Assembly: GCF_003438495.1 (NCBI RefSeq)
Contig: NZ_QSSH01000002.1
Span: 96,045-160,044, forward strand
Reading direction: 5' to 3'
Length of the DNA stretch: 64,000 bases
Source: Collinsella sp. TF05-9AC
Lineage (GTDB): Bacteria; Actinomycetota; Coriobacteriia; Coriobacteriales; Coriobacteriaceae
This document shows, piece after piece, positions 35,541 through 44,924 of this stretch (its first letter is position 1; every line of letters starts with the position of its first letter). The notes below the pieces were generated by a model, which did not search any database, had not been told where the DNA came from, and saw only the letters and a program-made list of their open reading frames with translations. The position numbers were made by a program, and so were the translations under genes.

Positions 35541-37251
35541 AAAAGCGAAGACGGTCAATGTCCTTGAGGGGCCGATAACCGAGTCGTGCGCCGAGTTTCC
35601 CGCGCGCCACGTGTTTATCAAGTGCCCGGAGTGCCGCCGTGTGATCGATGAGGCACGCCTGCACGACAACCTCGAGGTCTGCCCTCGTTGCGGCAAACAC
35701 TTTCGCGTGAGCGGTCGCGCGCGCATGCGCATGACGGTCGACGAGGGCACGTTTGAGGAATGGGATGCCAATCTGGCGTCGGAAGACTTCCTCTCGTTTC
35801 CCGGCTATGCCGACAAGCTCAAGAGCGTGAGCGAGCGTTCGGGCGAGCGCGATGCCGTTGTGTGCGGCAGGGGCAAAATCTGCGGTTGCGATACCGCGCT
35901 CTTCTTTATGGACGCCAACTTTATGATGGGCTCGATGGGCTCCGTGGTGGGCGAGAAGATCTGTCGCGCATTTGAGCGTGCGACCGAGCTGGGATTGCCG
36001 GTTGTCGGTTTTACCGTTTCGGGCGGTGCGCGCATGCAAGAGGGCGTGACATCGCTTATGCAGATGGCCAAGATTTCTGCGGCGGTTAGGCGTCACAGCG
36101 AAGCGGGCGGCCTGTATATCACGGTGCTCACCGACCCCACGACCGGAGGCGTAACCGCGAGCTTTGCCATGGAGGGAGACATTATCCTGGCCGAGCCAGA
36201 TGCCCTGACGGCATTTGCCGGCCCGCGCGTGATCGAGCAGAACATGCACAAGCGCCTGCCCAAGGGATTCCAGCGCTCAGAGTTTTTGCTGGAGCACGGC
36301 TTTTGCGATGCCGTTGTTCCGCGTGGCGAGATTGCGCTTACGGTAGGCGAGCTGCTGGCGCTGCACGAAGGGCACGCGCCCGGCCTGGGGGCACCGCACG
36401 AGATCGTGCATGCGGGTCGCCGCGGTAAAAAGCTGGGACACTTATTCAAGCGCTCGACGGCACCAAAAACCGCGCTCGAGATTGTCAAGCAGACCCGCTC
36501 GGCAGATCGCGCCACGGCGGGTGAGATAATCTCGCTGGGCCTGGATGGATTTGTGGAGCTGCACGGCGACCGTTACTTTGGCGACGACGCCGCTGTGGTG
36601 GCTGGCATTGGCTGGAAAGACGGACGCCCCGTAACGGTCATCGCCATCGAGCGCGGCACCACGACCAAAGAGCGTATGCGCCGCAACTTTGGCATGGCGC
36701 ATCCCGAGGGCTACCGCAAAGCGCGTCGCCTGATGCGCCAGGCCGAAAAGTTTGGTCGACCGGTTCTGTGCCTGGTCGATACTTCGGGCGCGTTTTGCGG
36801 CATCGGTGCCGAGGAGCGCGGCCAGGGCGAGGCGATTGCCCAGAATCTCATGGAGATGAGCGGCCTTAAGACGCCGATTGTCTCGGTGGTGACAGGCGAG
36901 GGCGGCTCTGGTGGCGCGCTGGCGCTATCCGTGGCCGACCGCATCCTGATGCTTTCGAGCTCGGCCTATTCGGTCGTGAGCCCTGAGGCCTGTGCGTCGA
37001 TCCTGTGGAAGGATACCGAGCGCGCGAATGAGGCCGCCGAGGCGCTTAAGCTCACGGCTCCCGACCTGTTGGCGCTCGGCATCATCGACGGCATTGTTGA
37101 CGATAGGGGTCTGTCGCATGAGGAGATCGCCGGTGCCGTCATGTCCTCGGCATTTGATGCCTTCGATACACTTGGGCGGCTCGACGACGCGACCCTCACA
37201 AACCTCCGCTACGAAAAGTACCGCGCAATCGGTCAGTACCGCACGATGTGA
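35527..37251 (+). CDS. accDA: Fused acetyl-CoA carboxylase carboxyltransferase (beta + alpha)
   Basis: Single 574-residue protein combining the two carboxyltransferase subunits that are normally separate. Residues 1 to about 290 are AccD, with a zinc ribbon at Cys33, Cys36, Cys52 and Cys55. A short basic linker (about 290-312) leads to AccA (about 313-574) with FVELHGDR and GEGGSGGALA. No frameshift is needed. Start overlaps accC; the stop codon lies inside a short GGGGACAG-loop palindrome (37246-37276). Makes malonyl-CoA for this operon. Confidence 0.94.
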
Positions 37252-37276
37252 CAAGGGGACAGCCCGCATGTCACAT
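37246..37276. repeat. GGGGACAG-loop hairpin, upstream of lone EIIC gene
   Basis: ATGTGACA and TGTCACAT form eight perfect pairs around a 15-nt loop containing GGGGACAG. It overlaps the accDA stop codon. A close direct copy lies after the EIIC gene at 38514-38542. Confidence 0.7.
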
Positions 37277-37291
37277 TGGGAAAGGCGTTCC

Positions 37292-38506
37292 ATGTCACAA
37301 GTTTCTAACACCTCGTTTACAACGACGGTTTCATCAAACGCCATGGCCGTGGTGGACTATCTGTCCAAAAGCATGATGTCGGCGCTGCCGTTTATTGTCT
37401 GCGCGGCGTTGTTCCGCACCGTCGCCGTCATTATGGGCGAAGGCATGCTGGGCCTATGGTCTGCCGATTCCGAAATCTATCGCCTGTTCTACAGTTGGCT
37501 CTATAACGCCGGCTACTACTTTTTGCCCATTTATCTTGGTTGGGCGGCCGCCCGCCAGCTCGGTTGCTCGGAGCAGCTGGGCATGATGCTGGGCGGCGTA
37601 TTGATTGCGCCCGATCTGCTTAAGCTCGTCGATGCCGCATCGACGACGGGGGCATCGATGACTTCCGTGTATGGTCTGCTTCCCGCGCCGGTCAATGATT
37701 ACACGACGACTGTTATTCCGGTTCTCATCTCGGCGCCCGTGCTATGGCGAGTGGAGTGTTTCTTTAAGCGCGTTATCCCTAGGGCCGTGGCGTTTTCGTT
37801 TGTTCCGTTTGCGACCATGCTTGTCATGGTTCCGGTTTCGCTGTGTATTACGGCACCGGCGGGCAGCTATCTGGGCATGCTGTTGGGCCAGCTTATGTTT
37901 ATGCTTGGCAATTCCGGTGGCATCGTGTCGCTGCTCACGCTCATGGGGCTTGCTGCGGGCTGGGAGTTCCTAAAGATCGCCGGCGTCAGCAACGTTGTCC
38001 TATCGCTCGCCTATGCGCAGTTTATGAGTGTGGGAACGGATTCGTGCATCCTGATCGCCGCGACGATGGCAACGTTCGCCGTTTGGGGCATGCCCTTTGG
38101 CGCGTCGCTTCGCGTTGCGGATAAGGACGAGAAGGCGCTCATGCTGGGCTATTCAATCTCGGGTGTTCTTGGCGGCGTAAGCGAGCCGGCGCTGTACGGT
38201 TGCGGCTTTAAATATGGCAGGTGCCTGACGTGCATGGCCATTGGCGGCGCCGTCGGAGGCCTTGTTGCGGCCGTGGGCCACGTTACGGCCTATACCATCG
38301 GCATGACGAATGTCCTTATGGTCATTGGCTTTGCCACGGGCGGCATCTCGAACCTGCTGTGGTGCTGCGCTGCCGGCGGTGTGGCATTTGCGGTGTCTGC
38401 GGCGCTGAGCTACTGCTTTGGCGTGGTGCCGGCGAAGGGGCGGGCGGCAGAAGACGGAGCCGATTTGCCCGAAACCTCGAAGAGCGCGGCCGAAGCAAGC
38501 GCATAA
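37292..38506 (+). CDS. Lone PTS EIIC permease, glucose superfamily
   Basis: Ten-segment-type sugar permease, 404 residues, without EIIB or EIIA domains. Short motif GGVSEPALYG replaces the usual GITEP block near residue 290, and the first segment (SKSMMSALPFIVCAALFRTV) is typical of EIICs. ATG 37292 follows AAAGG; an earlier ATG at 37268 lies in the repeat. It would need EIIB and EIIA from elsewhere. It sits between direct copies of a 28-29-nt repeat. Confidence 0.78.
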   Translation: MSQVSNTSFTTTVSSNAMAVVDYLSKSMMSALPFIVCAALFRTVAVIMGEGMLGLWSADSEIYRLFYSWLYNAGYYFLPIYLGWAAARQLGCSEQLGMMLGGVLIAPDLLKLVDAASTTGASMTSVYGLLPAPVNDYTTTVIPVLISAPVLWRVECFFKRVIPRAVAFSFVPFATMLVMVPVSLCITAPAGSYLGMLLGQLMFMLGNSGGIVSLLTLMGLAAGWEFLKIAGVSNVVLSLAYAQFMSVGTDSCILIAATMATFAVWGMPFGASLRVADKDEKALMLGYSISGVLGGVSEPALYGCGFKYGRCLTCMAIGGAVGGLVAAVGHVTAYTIGMTNVLMVIGFATGGISNLLWCCAAGGVAFAVSAALSYCFGVVPAKGRAAEDGADLPETSKSAAEASA

Positions 38507-38513
38507 ATCGATC

Positions 38514-38542
38514 GACAAAGGGACAGTCCTGCATGTCACATT
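38514..38542. repeat. GGGACAG repeat, downstream of lone EIIC gene
   Basis: Matches 37250-37277 except for about four differences (GACAAAGGGACAG then CATGTCACATT). The left stem arm has decayed, so the hairpin is weak. Confidence 0.65.
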
Positions 38543-38656
38543 CCAAGGTCGTGGCCCATGTGGGTTGCGGCCTTTTTGTATCTGGGGGACAAAGTGGCTA
38601 CACTACAATCCGTTTGAGCAATAGATATATAGGTAGTACCGTGGGGGCGGATGTAG

Positions 38657-39811
38657 ATGGTCGAGTGGATTGTTAAGCGTGCGCAGGGCGACCGTGCGCG
38701 CGTGGGCACGTTGACGGGCGTGGTGTGTATTCTCGCCAATGTGGCACTATGCGCTGCGAAGGGCGTAATTGGCGTGCTGTCGGGATCGGTTTCGATTGTG
38801 GCGGATGCCATGAACAACCTGTCCGATGCAAGCTCGAATATCGTGAGCGTGCTGGGCTTTAAGCTGGCGAGCAAGCCGGCCGACCCCGAGCATCCTTACG
38901 GCCACGGTCGCTACGAGTATCTCTCGGGTTTGGTCGTGGCGGCGCTCGTGCTGCTTATTGGCATCGAACTGGTGAAGTCCTCGGTGGAGCGTATTGTCAA
39001 CCCGGAGCCTGTCGAGTTCTCGCTTGCCCTGGTGGCGGTCCTGGCACTTTCGATGGTTGTAAAGCTGTGGATGGCGGCCCTCAACCAAAAGCTCGGCGAT
39101 CGCATTGAGTCCGAGACGCTGCATGCGACCGCGCAGGATTCCAAGAACGATGTCCTTGCCACAGGCGCCGTGTTGGCGTGCGCAATTGTTTCGCAGGTGA
39201 CGCACATCAATCTTGACGCATGGGTCGGCCTTGCCGTTGGCGCCTATATTGGCTGGAGCGGTTTTGAGCTCATCCAGGATACGGTGAGCCCGCTTTTGGG
39301 CCAGTCGCCCGATCCTAAGCTGGTCAAGCACATTCGAGACAAGATCATGAGCTATCCCGGCGTTTTGGGCGTTCACGATTTGATGGTTCACGACTACGGC
39401 CCGGGCAGGAAGTTTGCAAGTGCGCATGCCGAGATGGCGGCCGAGGACAGCCCGTTGGAAAGTCACGACACGCTCGATAACATCGAGCAGTCGTTTAGGG
39501 ACGAAGACGGCATGATCGTTACGATTCACTACGATCCCATCGTGACCGATGACCCCAAGCTGGCGAGCATGCGCTTGCGCATTCACGCCATGGCCCAGGA
39601 GATCGATAGCCGCCTCTCGATTCATGACCTGCGCTGCGTGCCGGGTCCTACGCACACCAACGTGATCTTTGACTGCGTGCGTCCCTCGGATCTGCAGATG
39701 AGTGCCGAAGACGTAAAGCACGCGCTGACACAACGGGTCGAATCAGAATATCCCAAGTCGATTGCCAAGATTACGATCGACGAAGACTACGTAGGGCATA
39801 CCCACGAGTAA
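38657..39811 (+). CDS. Cation diffusion facilitator (CDF) metal exporter
   Basis: Divalent-metal/proton antiporter, 384 residues. Metal-site motifs DAMNNLSDA (helix 2) and DSKND (helix 5) and the loop HPYGHGRYEY are clear. Six helices precede a long cytoplasmic ferredoxin-like domain; the C-terminus continues beyond the usual length by a second similar alpha/beta segment and ends HTHE. Metal not readable from sequence (zinc, iron or manganese). Confidence 0.88.
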   Translation: MVEWIVKRAQGDRARVGTLTGVVCILANVALCAAKGVIGVLSGSVSIVADAMNNLSDASSNIVSVLGFKLASKPADPEHPYGHGRYEYLSGLVVAALVLLIGIELVKSSVERIVNPEPVEFSLALVAVLALSMVVKLWMAALNQKLGDRIESETLHATAQDSKNDVLATGAVLACAIVSQVTHINLDAWVGLAVGAYIGWSGFELIQDTVSPLLGQSPDPKLVKHIRDKIMSYPGVLGVHDLMVHDYGPGRKFASAHAEMAAEDSPLESHDTLDNIEQSFRDEDGMIVTIHYDPIVTDDPKLASMRLRIHAMAQEIDSRLSIHDLRCVPGPTHTNVIFDCVRPSDLQMSAEDVKHALTQRVESEYPKSIAKITIDEDYVGHTHE

Positions 39812-39850
39812 GGCTATGCCGGCAAAGCAGGTTATGCAGAAGGGGAGAGC

Positions 39851-40477
39851 ATGAAGAAGCTGTATCTACTCCGCCACGGTCAGACGGAGTTCAACGTCAA
39901 AAAGCTGGTCCAGGGCCGCTGCGATTCACCGCTCACCGACTTAGGCCGTCAGCAAGCCGGGATGGCAGCCGCATGGCTCAAAGCCCACGGCGTCGTCCCC
40001 GACAAAGTGGTCTCATCACCCTTAGGCCGAGCCATGGACACGGCAAGTCTCGTCGCATGCGAGCTCCTCGGCCCGGACGCAGCAGCCGAGCCCTGCGAAG
40101 GCATTATCGAGCGCTGCTACGGCTCCTTCGAAGAAGGCCCGCACGGCGCGCTGCCCACCGACGTCTGGGATCCGGGCGAGGACCTGGTCCCCTTCGGAGG
40201 AGAAGGAAGCCAGGCGCTGCAAGAACGTATGGTGGATGCGCTTACCAATATCATGGGCTCCGAGGGCATCGAAACCCTTCTAGCAGTAAGCCACGGCAGC
40301 GCCAGCCGCCAATTTATCAAGGCCGCAGCCCCAGAGGGCTTCGAGCTTCCAACAAAACTCCCCAACTGCGCCATCATGATCTTCGATTTCGATGAGGCAA
40401 AGCCACAAGCAGAAGGCGAACCGTCCCAATGCAAGTTCACCCTCCAGCAAATAGTGGACCCCCAACAAAGTCATTAG
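39851..40477 (+). CDS. Histidine phosphatase family protein (phosphoglycerate mutase-like)
   Basis: Phosphatase of the RHG superfamily, 208 residues. Catalytic His9 in LLRHGQTEFN, Arg in QGRCDSPLT, and the later SHG motif with the second histidine near residue 142. Cofactor-independent substrate unknown. Base use is unlike the upstream CDF gene, with many A- and C-ending codons. It ends 36 bp before element copy C. Confidence 0.82.
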   Translation: MKKLYLLRHGQTEFNVKKLVQGRCDSPLTDLGRQQAGMAAAWLKAHGVVPDKVVSSPLGRAMDTASLVACELLGPDAAAEPCEGIIERCYGSFEEGPHGALPTDVWDPGEDLVPFGGEGSQALQERMVDALTNIMGSEGIETLLAVSHGSASRQFIKAAAPEGFELPTKLPNCAIMIFDFDEAKPQAEGEPSQCKFTLQQIVDPQQSH

Positions 40478-40512
40478 CCTGAGCGAGCAAGGTTTAGCAG
40501 ACATCAACGTGG

Positions 40513-40677
40513 CGTTCCCAGTGTGCGGCGGAGGGGGCGGGCCTGAGACATATTAAGGTTGTCGCGAGTTCCGCACGAACAGGAGAGCACTTAATGTGCT
40601 CTCCGTCGTGAGCAGGACTGTAGAGCAGCAACCTTAATATGTCTCAGGCCCGCCCCCTCCGCCGCACACTGGGAACG
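40513..40677. repeat. Structured palindromic element, copy C
   Basis: Arms 40513-40561 and 40629-40677 are complementary without a mismatch over 49 bp. The 67-nt core (40562-40628) contains GGAGAGCAC-TTAAT-GTGCTCTCC: compared with copy B, two neighbouring base pairs changed on both sides. It ends 259 bp before rplC. Confidence 0.85.
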
Positions 40678-40726
40678 TGCCACACACTTTACCTGCGTAA
40701 ACAATGTGAGTGAAATATGAATCTCG

Positions 40727-40753
40727 ATGGATACGCCCGCAGCCGTGTATACT
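40727..40753 (+). promoter_or_regulatory. Probable rplC promoter with conserved spacer
   Basis: TATACT at 40748-40753 forms a -10. The whole preceding stretch (ATGGATACGCCCG, then CAGCCGTG) recurs with three changes upstream of rplB at 42592-42617. Confidence 0.5.
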
Positions 40754-40864
40754 AAACAGCTGTGTGTAACCAGGGGAGTATTCTGGCTGGACAAAATGCC
40801 TGCTTAATAGGGTTGTCAGGTAGTCCGGGCGAAATACAAGGCTGGGGAGCACGTCGTGTAAGTA

Positions 40865-40916
40865 GTGGTCCTCTAGGGGCGTACGCTCGGTGGTGTACGC
40901 ATTGTCCCAAGACCAC
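40865..40916 (+). promoter_or_regulatory. Stem-loop in rplC leader
   Basis: GTGGTC/GACCAC, GGG/CCC and CGTAC/GTACG nest to form a three-tier hairpin 21 nt before the rplC start. It is a candidate autoregulatory site for the operon (L4 regulates the S10 operon in E. coli); function is inference. Confidence 0.4.
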
Positions 40917-40936
40917 GCGAGAGTTGGGATCATATC

Positions 40937-41557
40937 TTGATCAGCATGATTCTCGGCCGCAAGATTGGCATGACCCAGGTTTGGGACGAGGACGACAACG
41001 TCGTTCCCGTCACGGTCATCCAGGCTGGCCCCTGCGCTGTCTCGCAGGTTAAAACTCAGGCAACCGACGGCTATGACGCCGTCCAGATCGGTTTCGGCGA
41101 CATCAAGGCCAAGAACGTGAACAAGCCCATGGCTGGTCACTTCGCCAAGGCTGGCGTCGAGCCTGTCCGCTTCCTTCGTGAGGTCCGCGTCGAGAACGGC
41201 GAGGAGCACAAGGTCGGCGAGGTCGTCACCGTCGCTGATTTCGCTGATGTCGAGAAGGTCGACGTCATCGGTACCTCCAAGGGTAAGGGCTTCCAGGGTC
41301 GCATCAAGCGCTGGGGTCAGCGCCGCGGTCCTATGACGCATGGTTCTCACTTCCAGCGTCACCCCGGTTCTATCGGTCAGTGCGCCTATCCTGCGCGCGT
41401 CCTCAAGGGCGTCAAGATGGCCGGTCACATGGGTAACGAGCGCGTTACCGTCAAGAACCTTTCCGTTGTCCGCATCGATGCCGAGCAGAACCTCATCTTG
41501 GTCAAGGGCGCTGTCCCGGGTGCCAAGAATGGTCTCGTCGCCATCCGTATGGCCTAA
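40937..41557 (+). CDS. rplC: 50S ribosomal protein L3
   Basis: Early-assembly protein near the peptidyl-transferase centre. About 206 residues, beginning [14 protein letters not shown]. The TTG at 40937 has GGGAT 7 nt upstream; the ATG at 40946 lacks a ribosome site but would give a more usual start. Contains SKGKGFQG and [11 protein letters not shown]. First gene of the rplC-rplX group; rpsJ, its normal upstream neighbour, is elsewhere. Confidence 0.95.
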   Translation: MISMILGRKIGMTQVWDEDDNVVPVTVIQAGPCAVSQVKTQATDGYDAVQIGFGDIKAKNVNKPMAGHFAKAGVEPVRFLREVRVENGEEHKVGEVVTVADFADVEKVDVIGTSKGKGFQGRIKRWGQRRGPMTHGSHFQRHPGSIGQCAYPARVLKGVKMAGHMGNERVTVKNLSVVRIDAEQNLILVKGAVPGAKNGLVAIRMA

Positions 41558-41603
41558 GGGCCCAGCCCATTTAGCCCAGCGTCATACCAAGGAGAACACT
41601 TAA

Positions 41604-42230
41604 ATGGCAAAGTTTGAAGTAAAGAACAGCGAGGGCAAGAAGGTCGCCGAGGCCGAGCTCGCCGCTGAGGTGTACGGCATCGAGCCGAACATCCACGTTA
41701 TGCACCACATCGTCAAGTGCCAGATGGCCTCTTGGCGTCAGGGCACCCAGTCTGCTAAGGGTCGCTCTGAGGTTTCCGGTGGCGGCAAGAAGCCTTGGCG
41801 TCAGAAGGGCACCGGCCGTGCCCGCCAGGGTTCCATCCGTGCTGCCCAGTGGCGTCACGGTGGCGTTGTCTTCGCCCCCAAGCCCCGTTCCTACGCTAAG
41901 CGTATGAACAACAAGGAGGTCAAGCTGGCTATGCGCTCCGCGCTGTCCGCCAAGCTGGCCGATGGCGAGCTCGTGCTCGTCGACGACTACGGCTTCGAGA
42001 AGCCTTCCACCAAGGCTGCCGTCGCCATGCTCAAGGCTCTCGGTCTTGAGGGCAAGCGTCTGACCATCATCGTTCGCGATGAGGACGTCAACGCCTACCT
42101 GTCGTTCCGCAACATTCCCAAGACGTTCATCATCACCGCTGACGAGGCCAACACCTACGATCTCGTCAACAACAACGCCGTGTTGATGCCCGCCGACATC
42201 GCCGCTCACTTCGGGGAGGTGCTTGCATAA
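41604..42230 (+). CDS. rplD: 50S ribosomal protein L4
   Basis: Lines the exit tunnel and, in E. coli, represses the S10 operon. 208 residues with the tunnel-loop stretch GGGKKPWRQKGTGRARQGS. AAGGAG upstream. rplW begins directly after its stop. Confidence 0.96.
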   Translation: MAKFEVKNSEGKKVAEAELAAEVYGIEPNIHVMHHIVKCQMASWRQGTQSAKGRSEVSGGGKKPWRQKGTGRARQGSIRAAQWRHGGVVFAPKPRSYAKRMNNKEVKLAMRSALSAKLADGELVLVDDYGFEKPSTKAAVAMLKALGLEGKRLTIIVRDEDVNAYLSFRNIPKTFIITADEANTYDLVNNNAVLMPADIAAHFGEVLA

Positions 42231-42518
42231 ATGACCGCCCACGAGATCATCATCCGTCCGATCGTGTCCGAGCGTTCCTTCTCCGGCATGGAGCTGAACA
42301 AGTACACGTTCGAGGTCGCCAAGGATGCTAACAAGTATCAGATCAAGGACGCTGTCGAGGAGATCTTCGGCGTCAAGGTCGTTCGCGTGAACACCCTGAC
42401 GGTCAAGCCCAAGACCAAGCGCGTGCGCTATGTCGCCGGCAAGACCCGTTCTTGGAAGAAGGCCATCGTCACGCTGGCCGAGGGCGACACCATCGAGGTC
42501 TTTGGCAACCAGGCCTAA
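42231..42518 (+). CDS. rplW: 50S ribosomal protein L23
   Basis: Exit-site protein that docks trigger factor and SRP. 95 residues, IIIRPIVSERS opening. Start codon abuts the rplD stop, and its ribosome site (GGGGAGGTG) lies within rplD. Confidence 0.96.
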   Translation: MTAHEIIIRPIVSERSFSGMELNKYTFEVAKDANKYQIKDAVEEIFGVKVVRVNTLTVKPKTKRVRYVAGKTRSWKKAIVTLAEGDTIEVFGNQA

Positions 42519-42536
42519 GACTCGCTGCTGTTGAGT

Positions 42537-42572
42537 GAGCTCATGCCTCCCAAATAGGGGAGGCGGGAGCTC
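42537..42572 (+). terminator. Terminator-like hairpin inside the ribosomal operon
   Basis: GAGCTC-(AT)-GCCTCCC pairs with GGGAGGC-(GG)-GAGCTC, 13 pairs, then AAGGTTTT. It lies between rplW and rplB, ahead of a second promoter-like motif. Confidence 0.55.
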
Positions 42573-42591
42573 AAGGTTTTGGGCGTATTAA

Positions 42592-42618
42592 ATGGACACG
42601 CCCGGAACCGTGTATACG
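42592..42618 (+). promoter_or_regulatory. Promoter-like motif before rplB
   Basis: Matches the rplC promoter region at 23 of 26 positions (ATGGACACGCCCG then GAACCGTGTATAC), with TATACG as the -10 candidate. Suggests rplB onward can be transcribed separately. Confidence 0.45.
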
Positions 42619-42697
42619 TCCGGTGTCATCGCACCCGAGGCAGAACCTCGAATCCCTGTCTGCGATGGCTAACGGATTCCTATTGAAAGGGATTGTA

Positions 42698-43528
42698 ATG
42701 GCTGTAAAGCACCTTAAGCCGACCTCCGCTGGTAGGCGTTGGCAGACGATCTCCGACTTCTCCGAGATCACCTGCACCAAGCCCGAGAAGTCTCTTCTCG
42801 AGCCCCTGCCCAAGAAGGCCGGTCGTAACAACAACGGCCGCATCACCACCCGCCACCAGGGCGGCGGCGTGAAGCGTCGTTACCGCGTGATCGACTTCAA
42901 GCGCAACAAGGACGGCGTGCCCGCCAAGGTTGCCACGATCGAGTACGATCCGAACCGTTCCGCTCGCATCGCTCTGCTGCACTACGCTGACGGTGAGAAG
43001 CGCTACATCCTGGCCCCCAAGGGCCTCGAGGTCGGTCAGACCATCATGTCCGGTTCTGACGCCGACATCAAGCCGGGCAACGCTCTGCCCCTCGCCGACA
43101 TCCCCGTCGGTACGCTCATCCACGCCGTCGAGTTCCAGCCGGGCAAGGGCGCTGCTATCGCCCGTTCCGCCGGTAACTCCTGCCAGCTGATGGGTAAGGA
43201 GGGCAAGTACGCCATCGTCCGTATGCCTTCCTCCGAGATGCGCCGCATCCTCGTTACCTGCCGCGCCACCGTCGGTGAGGTCGGCAACGCCGATCACTCC
43301 AACATCGTCATCGGCAAGGCCGGCCGTAAGCGTCACATGAACGTGCGCCCGACCGTCCGCGGTACCGTCATGAACCCTGTCGACCACCCGCACGGCGGTG
43401 GCGAGGGCAAGAACCACACCTCTGGTCGTCCCTCCGTTACCCCCTGGGGTAAGCCGACGAAGGGCCTTCGTACGCGCAAGAAGAAGAAGGTCTCGAACCA
43501 GCACATCATTCGTCGCCGTAAGAAGTAA
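42698..43528 (+). CDS. rplB: 50S ribosomal protein L2
   Basis: Largest conserved protein near the peptidyl-transferase centre. 276 residues with [10 protein letters not shown], and the essential HPHGGGEG stretch near residue 229. ATG 42698 follows GAAAGGGA. A 179-bp gap with hairpin and promoter-like motif separates it from rplW. Confidence 0.97.
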   Translation: MAVKHLKPTSAGRRWQTISDFSEITCTKPEKSLLEPLPKKAGRNNNGRITTRHQGGGVKRRYRVIDFKRNKDGVPAKVATIEYDPNRSARIALLHYADGEKRYILAPKGLEVGQTIMSGSDADIKPGNALPLADIPVGTLIHAVEFQPGKGAAIARSAGNSCQLMGKEGKYAIVRMPSSEMRRILVTCRATVGEVGNADHSNIVIGKAGRKRHMNVRPTVRGTVMNPVDHPHGGGEGKNHTSGRPSVTPWGKPTKGLRTRKKKKVSNQHIIRRRKK

Positions 43529-43560
43529 TTTCGGATACCGAGTTTTAGGAGAAAGCACTT

Positions 43561-43821
43561 ATGAGCAGAAGTCTCAAAAAGGGCCCGTTCGTGGAGACTC
43601 GCCTTCTCTCGCGTATCACCGCGATGAACGAGGCTGGCAAGAAGGACGTCGTGAAGACCTGGTCCCGCGCGTCCACCATCTTCCCCGAGATGGTTGGTCA
43701 CACCATCGCCGTCCACGACGGCCGCAAGCATGTGCCCGTGTATGTTACCGAGTCCATGGTTGGTCACAAGCTCGGCGAGTTCGCGCCGACTCGTACGTTC
43801 CGTGGCCACAAGGCCAAATAG
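43561..43821 (+). CDS. rpsS: 30S ribosomal protein S19
   Basis: Head protein contacting the A-site tRNA and S13. 86 residues, opening [10 protein letters not shown] and [13 protein letters not shown] near the end. AGGAGAAAG upstream. Confidence 0.97.
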   Translation: MSRSLKKGPFVETRLLSRITAMNEAGKKDVVKTWSRASTIFPEMVGHTIAVHDGRKHVPVYVTESMVGHKLGEFAPTRTFRGHKAK

Positions 43822-43835
43822 GGGGTTAACCGTAA

Positions 43836-44207
43836 ATGGCAACTAAGTCTATTGAAACTGAGGCCACCGAGGTTCGCGCCGTCGCTAAGTACGTGCGTGT
43901 TTCCCCCAGCAAGGCCCGCCTGGTGGTCGATCTGATCCGCCGCAAGCCTGTCGCTCAGGCCTTCGACATCCTCCACTTCTGCGACCGCGCCGTCGCCGTG
44001 GATGTCGAGAAGGTTCTCCGTTCCGCCGTTGCGAACGCCGAGAACAACAATGGTCTGCGTGCCGACAACCTGGTTGTCGCCGCTGCCTATGTTGACGAGG
44101 GTCCGACGCTTAAGCGCATCCGTCCCCGCGCCAAGGGTTCCGCTTCTCGCATTCTGAAGCGTACTTCCCACATCACCGTCGTCGTTGCTCCTCGAAAGGA
44201 GGCGTAA
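43836..44207 (+). CDS. rplV: 50S ribosomal protein L22
   Basis: Exit-tunnel protein whose beta-hairpin shapes macrolide binding. 123 residues with [16 protein letters not shown] and the hairpin [13 protein letters not shown]; no alteration typical of macrolide resistance is obvious. 14 bp after rpsS. Confidence 0.97.
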   Translation: MATKSIETEATEVRAVAKYVRVSPSKARLVVDLIRRKPVAQAFDILHFCDRAVAVDVEKVLRSAVANAENNNGLRADNLVVAAAYVDEGPTLKRIRPRAKGSASRILKRTSHITVVVAPRKEA

Positions 44208-44213
44208 AGCTGT

Positions 44214-44924
44214 ATGGGTCAGAAAGTCTACCCCACCGGCTTCCGTCTTGGCATCACCGAGAACTGGCGCTCCCGCTGGTTCGCAGAGAAGGATTACGCT
44301 AAGACCCTCGGTAACGATCTCGAGATCCGCAAGTACCTCGAGAAGCGTCTTTCCCGCGCAGCTGTCTCCCGCGTCGAGATCGAGCGCGCTGGCGACAAGG
44401 TGAAGGTCATCATCCTCACCGCTCGCCCCGGCGTTGTCATCGGTAAGAAGGGTGCCGAGATCGATACCCTCCGCACCGAGCTCGAGAAGGTCGCTGGCGT
44501 CTCCAAGGGCCAGCTCTCCGTCGACGTTGTCGAGATCAAGCGCCCCGAGCTCGACGCCAACCTCGTTGCTCAGTCCATCGCTGAGCAGCTCGAGGGCCGC
44601 GTTGCCTTCCGTCGCGCTATGCGCAAGGCTGTCCAGTCCGCCCGCAAGGCCGGCGCCAAGGGCATCCGTATCCAGTGCTCCGGTCGTCTCGGCGGTGCCG
44701 AGATGGGCCGTCGTGAGTGGTACCGTGAGGGTCGCGTGCCTCTGCACACCCTCCGCGCCAAGATCGACTACGGCACGGCTGTCGCCAGCACCACCATGGG
44801 TGCCTGCGGCGTGAAGGTCTGGATCTACCTGGGCGAGAAGCTCCCGGGCCAGCCTGTTCCCAACCCTGCACTCGAGGGCTCTTCCCGTCCTCGTCGTCGT
44901 AACTCCGAGAGGAGGGGTCAGTAG
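44214..44924 (+). CDS. rpsC: 30S ribosomal protein S3
   Basis: mRNA-entry protein with KH domain ([14 protein letters not shown]). 236 residues, including [13 protein letters not shown] and a basic C-terminal tail. AAAGGAGG upstream. Last base shared with the rplP start. Confidence 0.97.
   Translation: MGQKVYPTGFRLGITENWRSRWFAEKDYAKTLGNDLEIRKYLEKRLSRAAVSRVEIERAGDKVKVIILTARPGVVIGKKGAEIDTLRTELEKVAGVSKGQLSVDVVEIKRPELDANLVAQSIAEQLEGRVAFRRAMRKAVQSARKAGAKGIRIQCSGRLGGAEMGRREWYREGRVPLHTLRAKIDYGTAVASTTMGACGVKVWIYLGEKLPGQPVPNPALEGSSRPRRRNSERRGQ

Noticed and set aside
40937..40948. Second L3 start at ATG 40946 as the annotated start
   Set aside because: No ribosome site upstream of it; TTG 40937 has GGGAT at a suitable distance. 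The choice remains uncertain.
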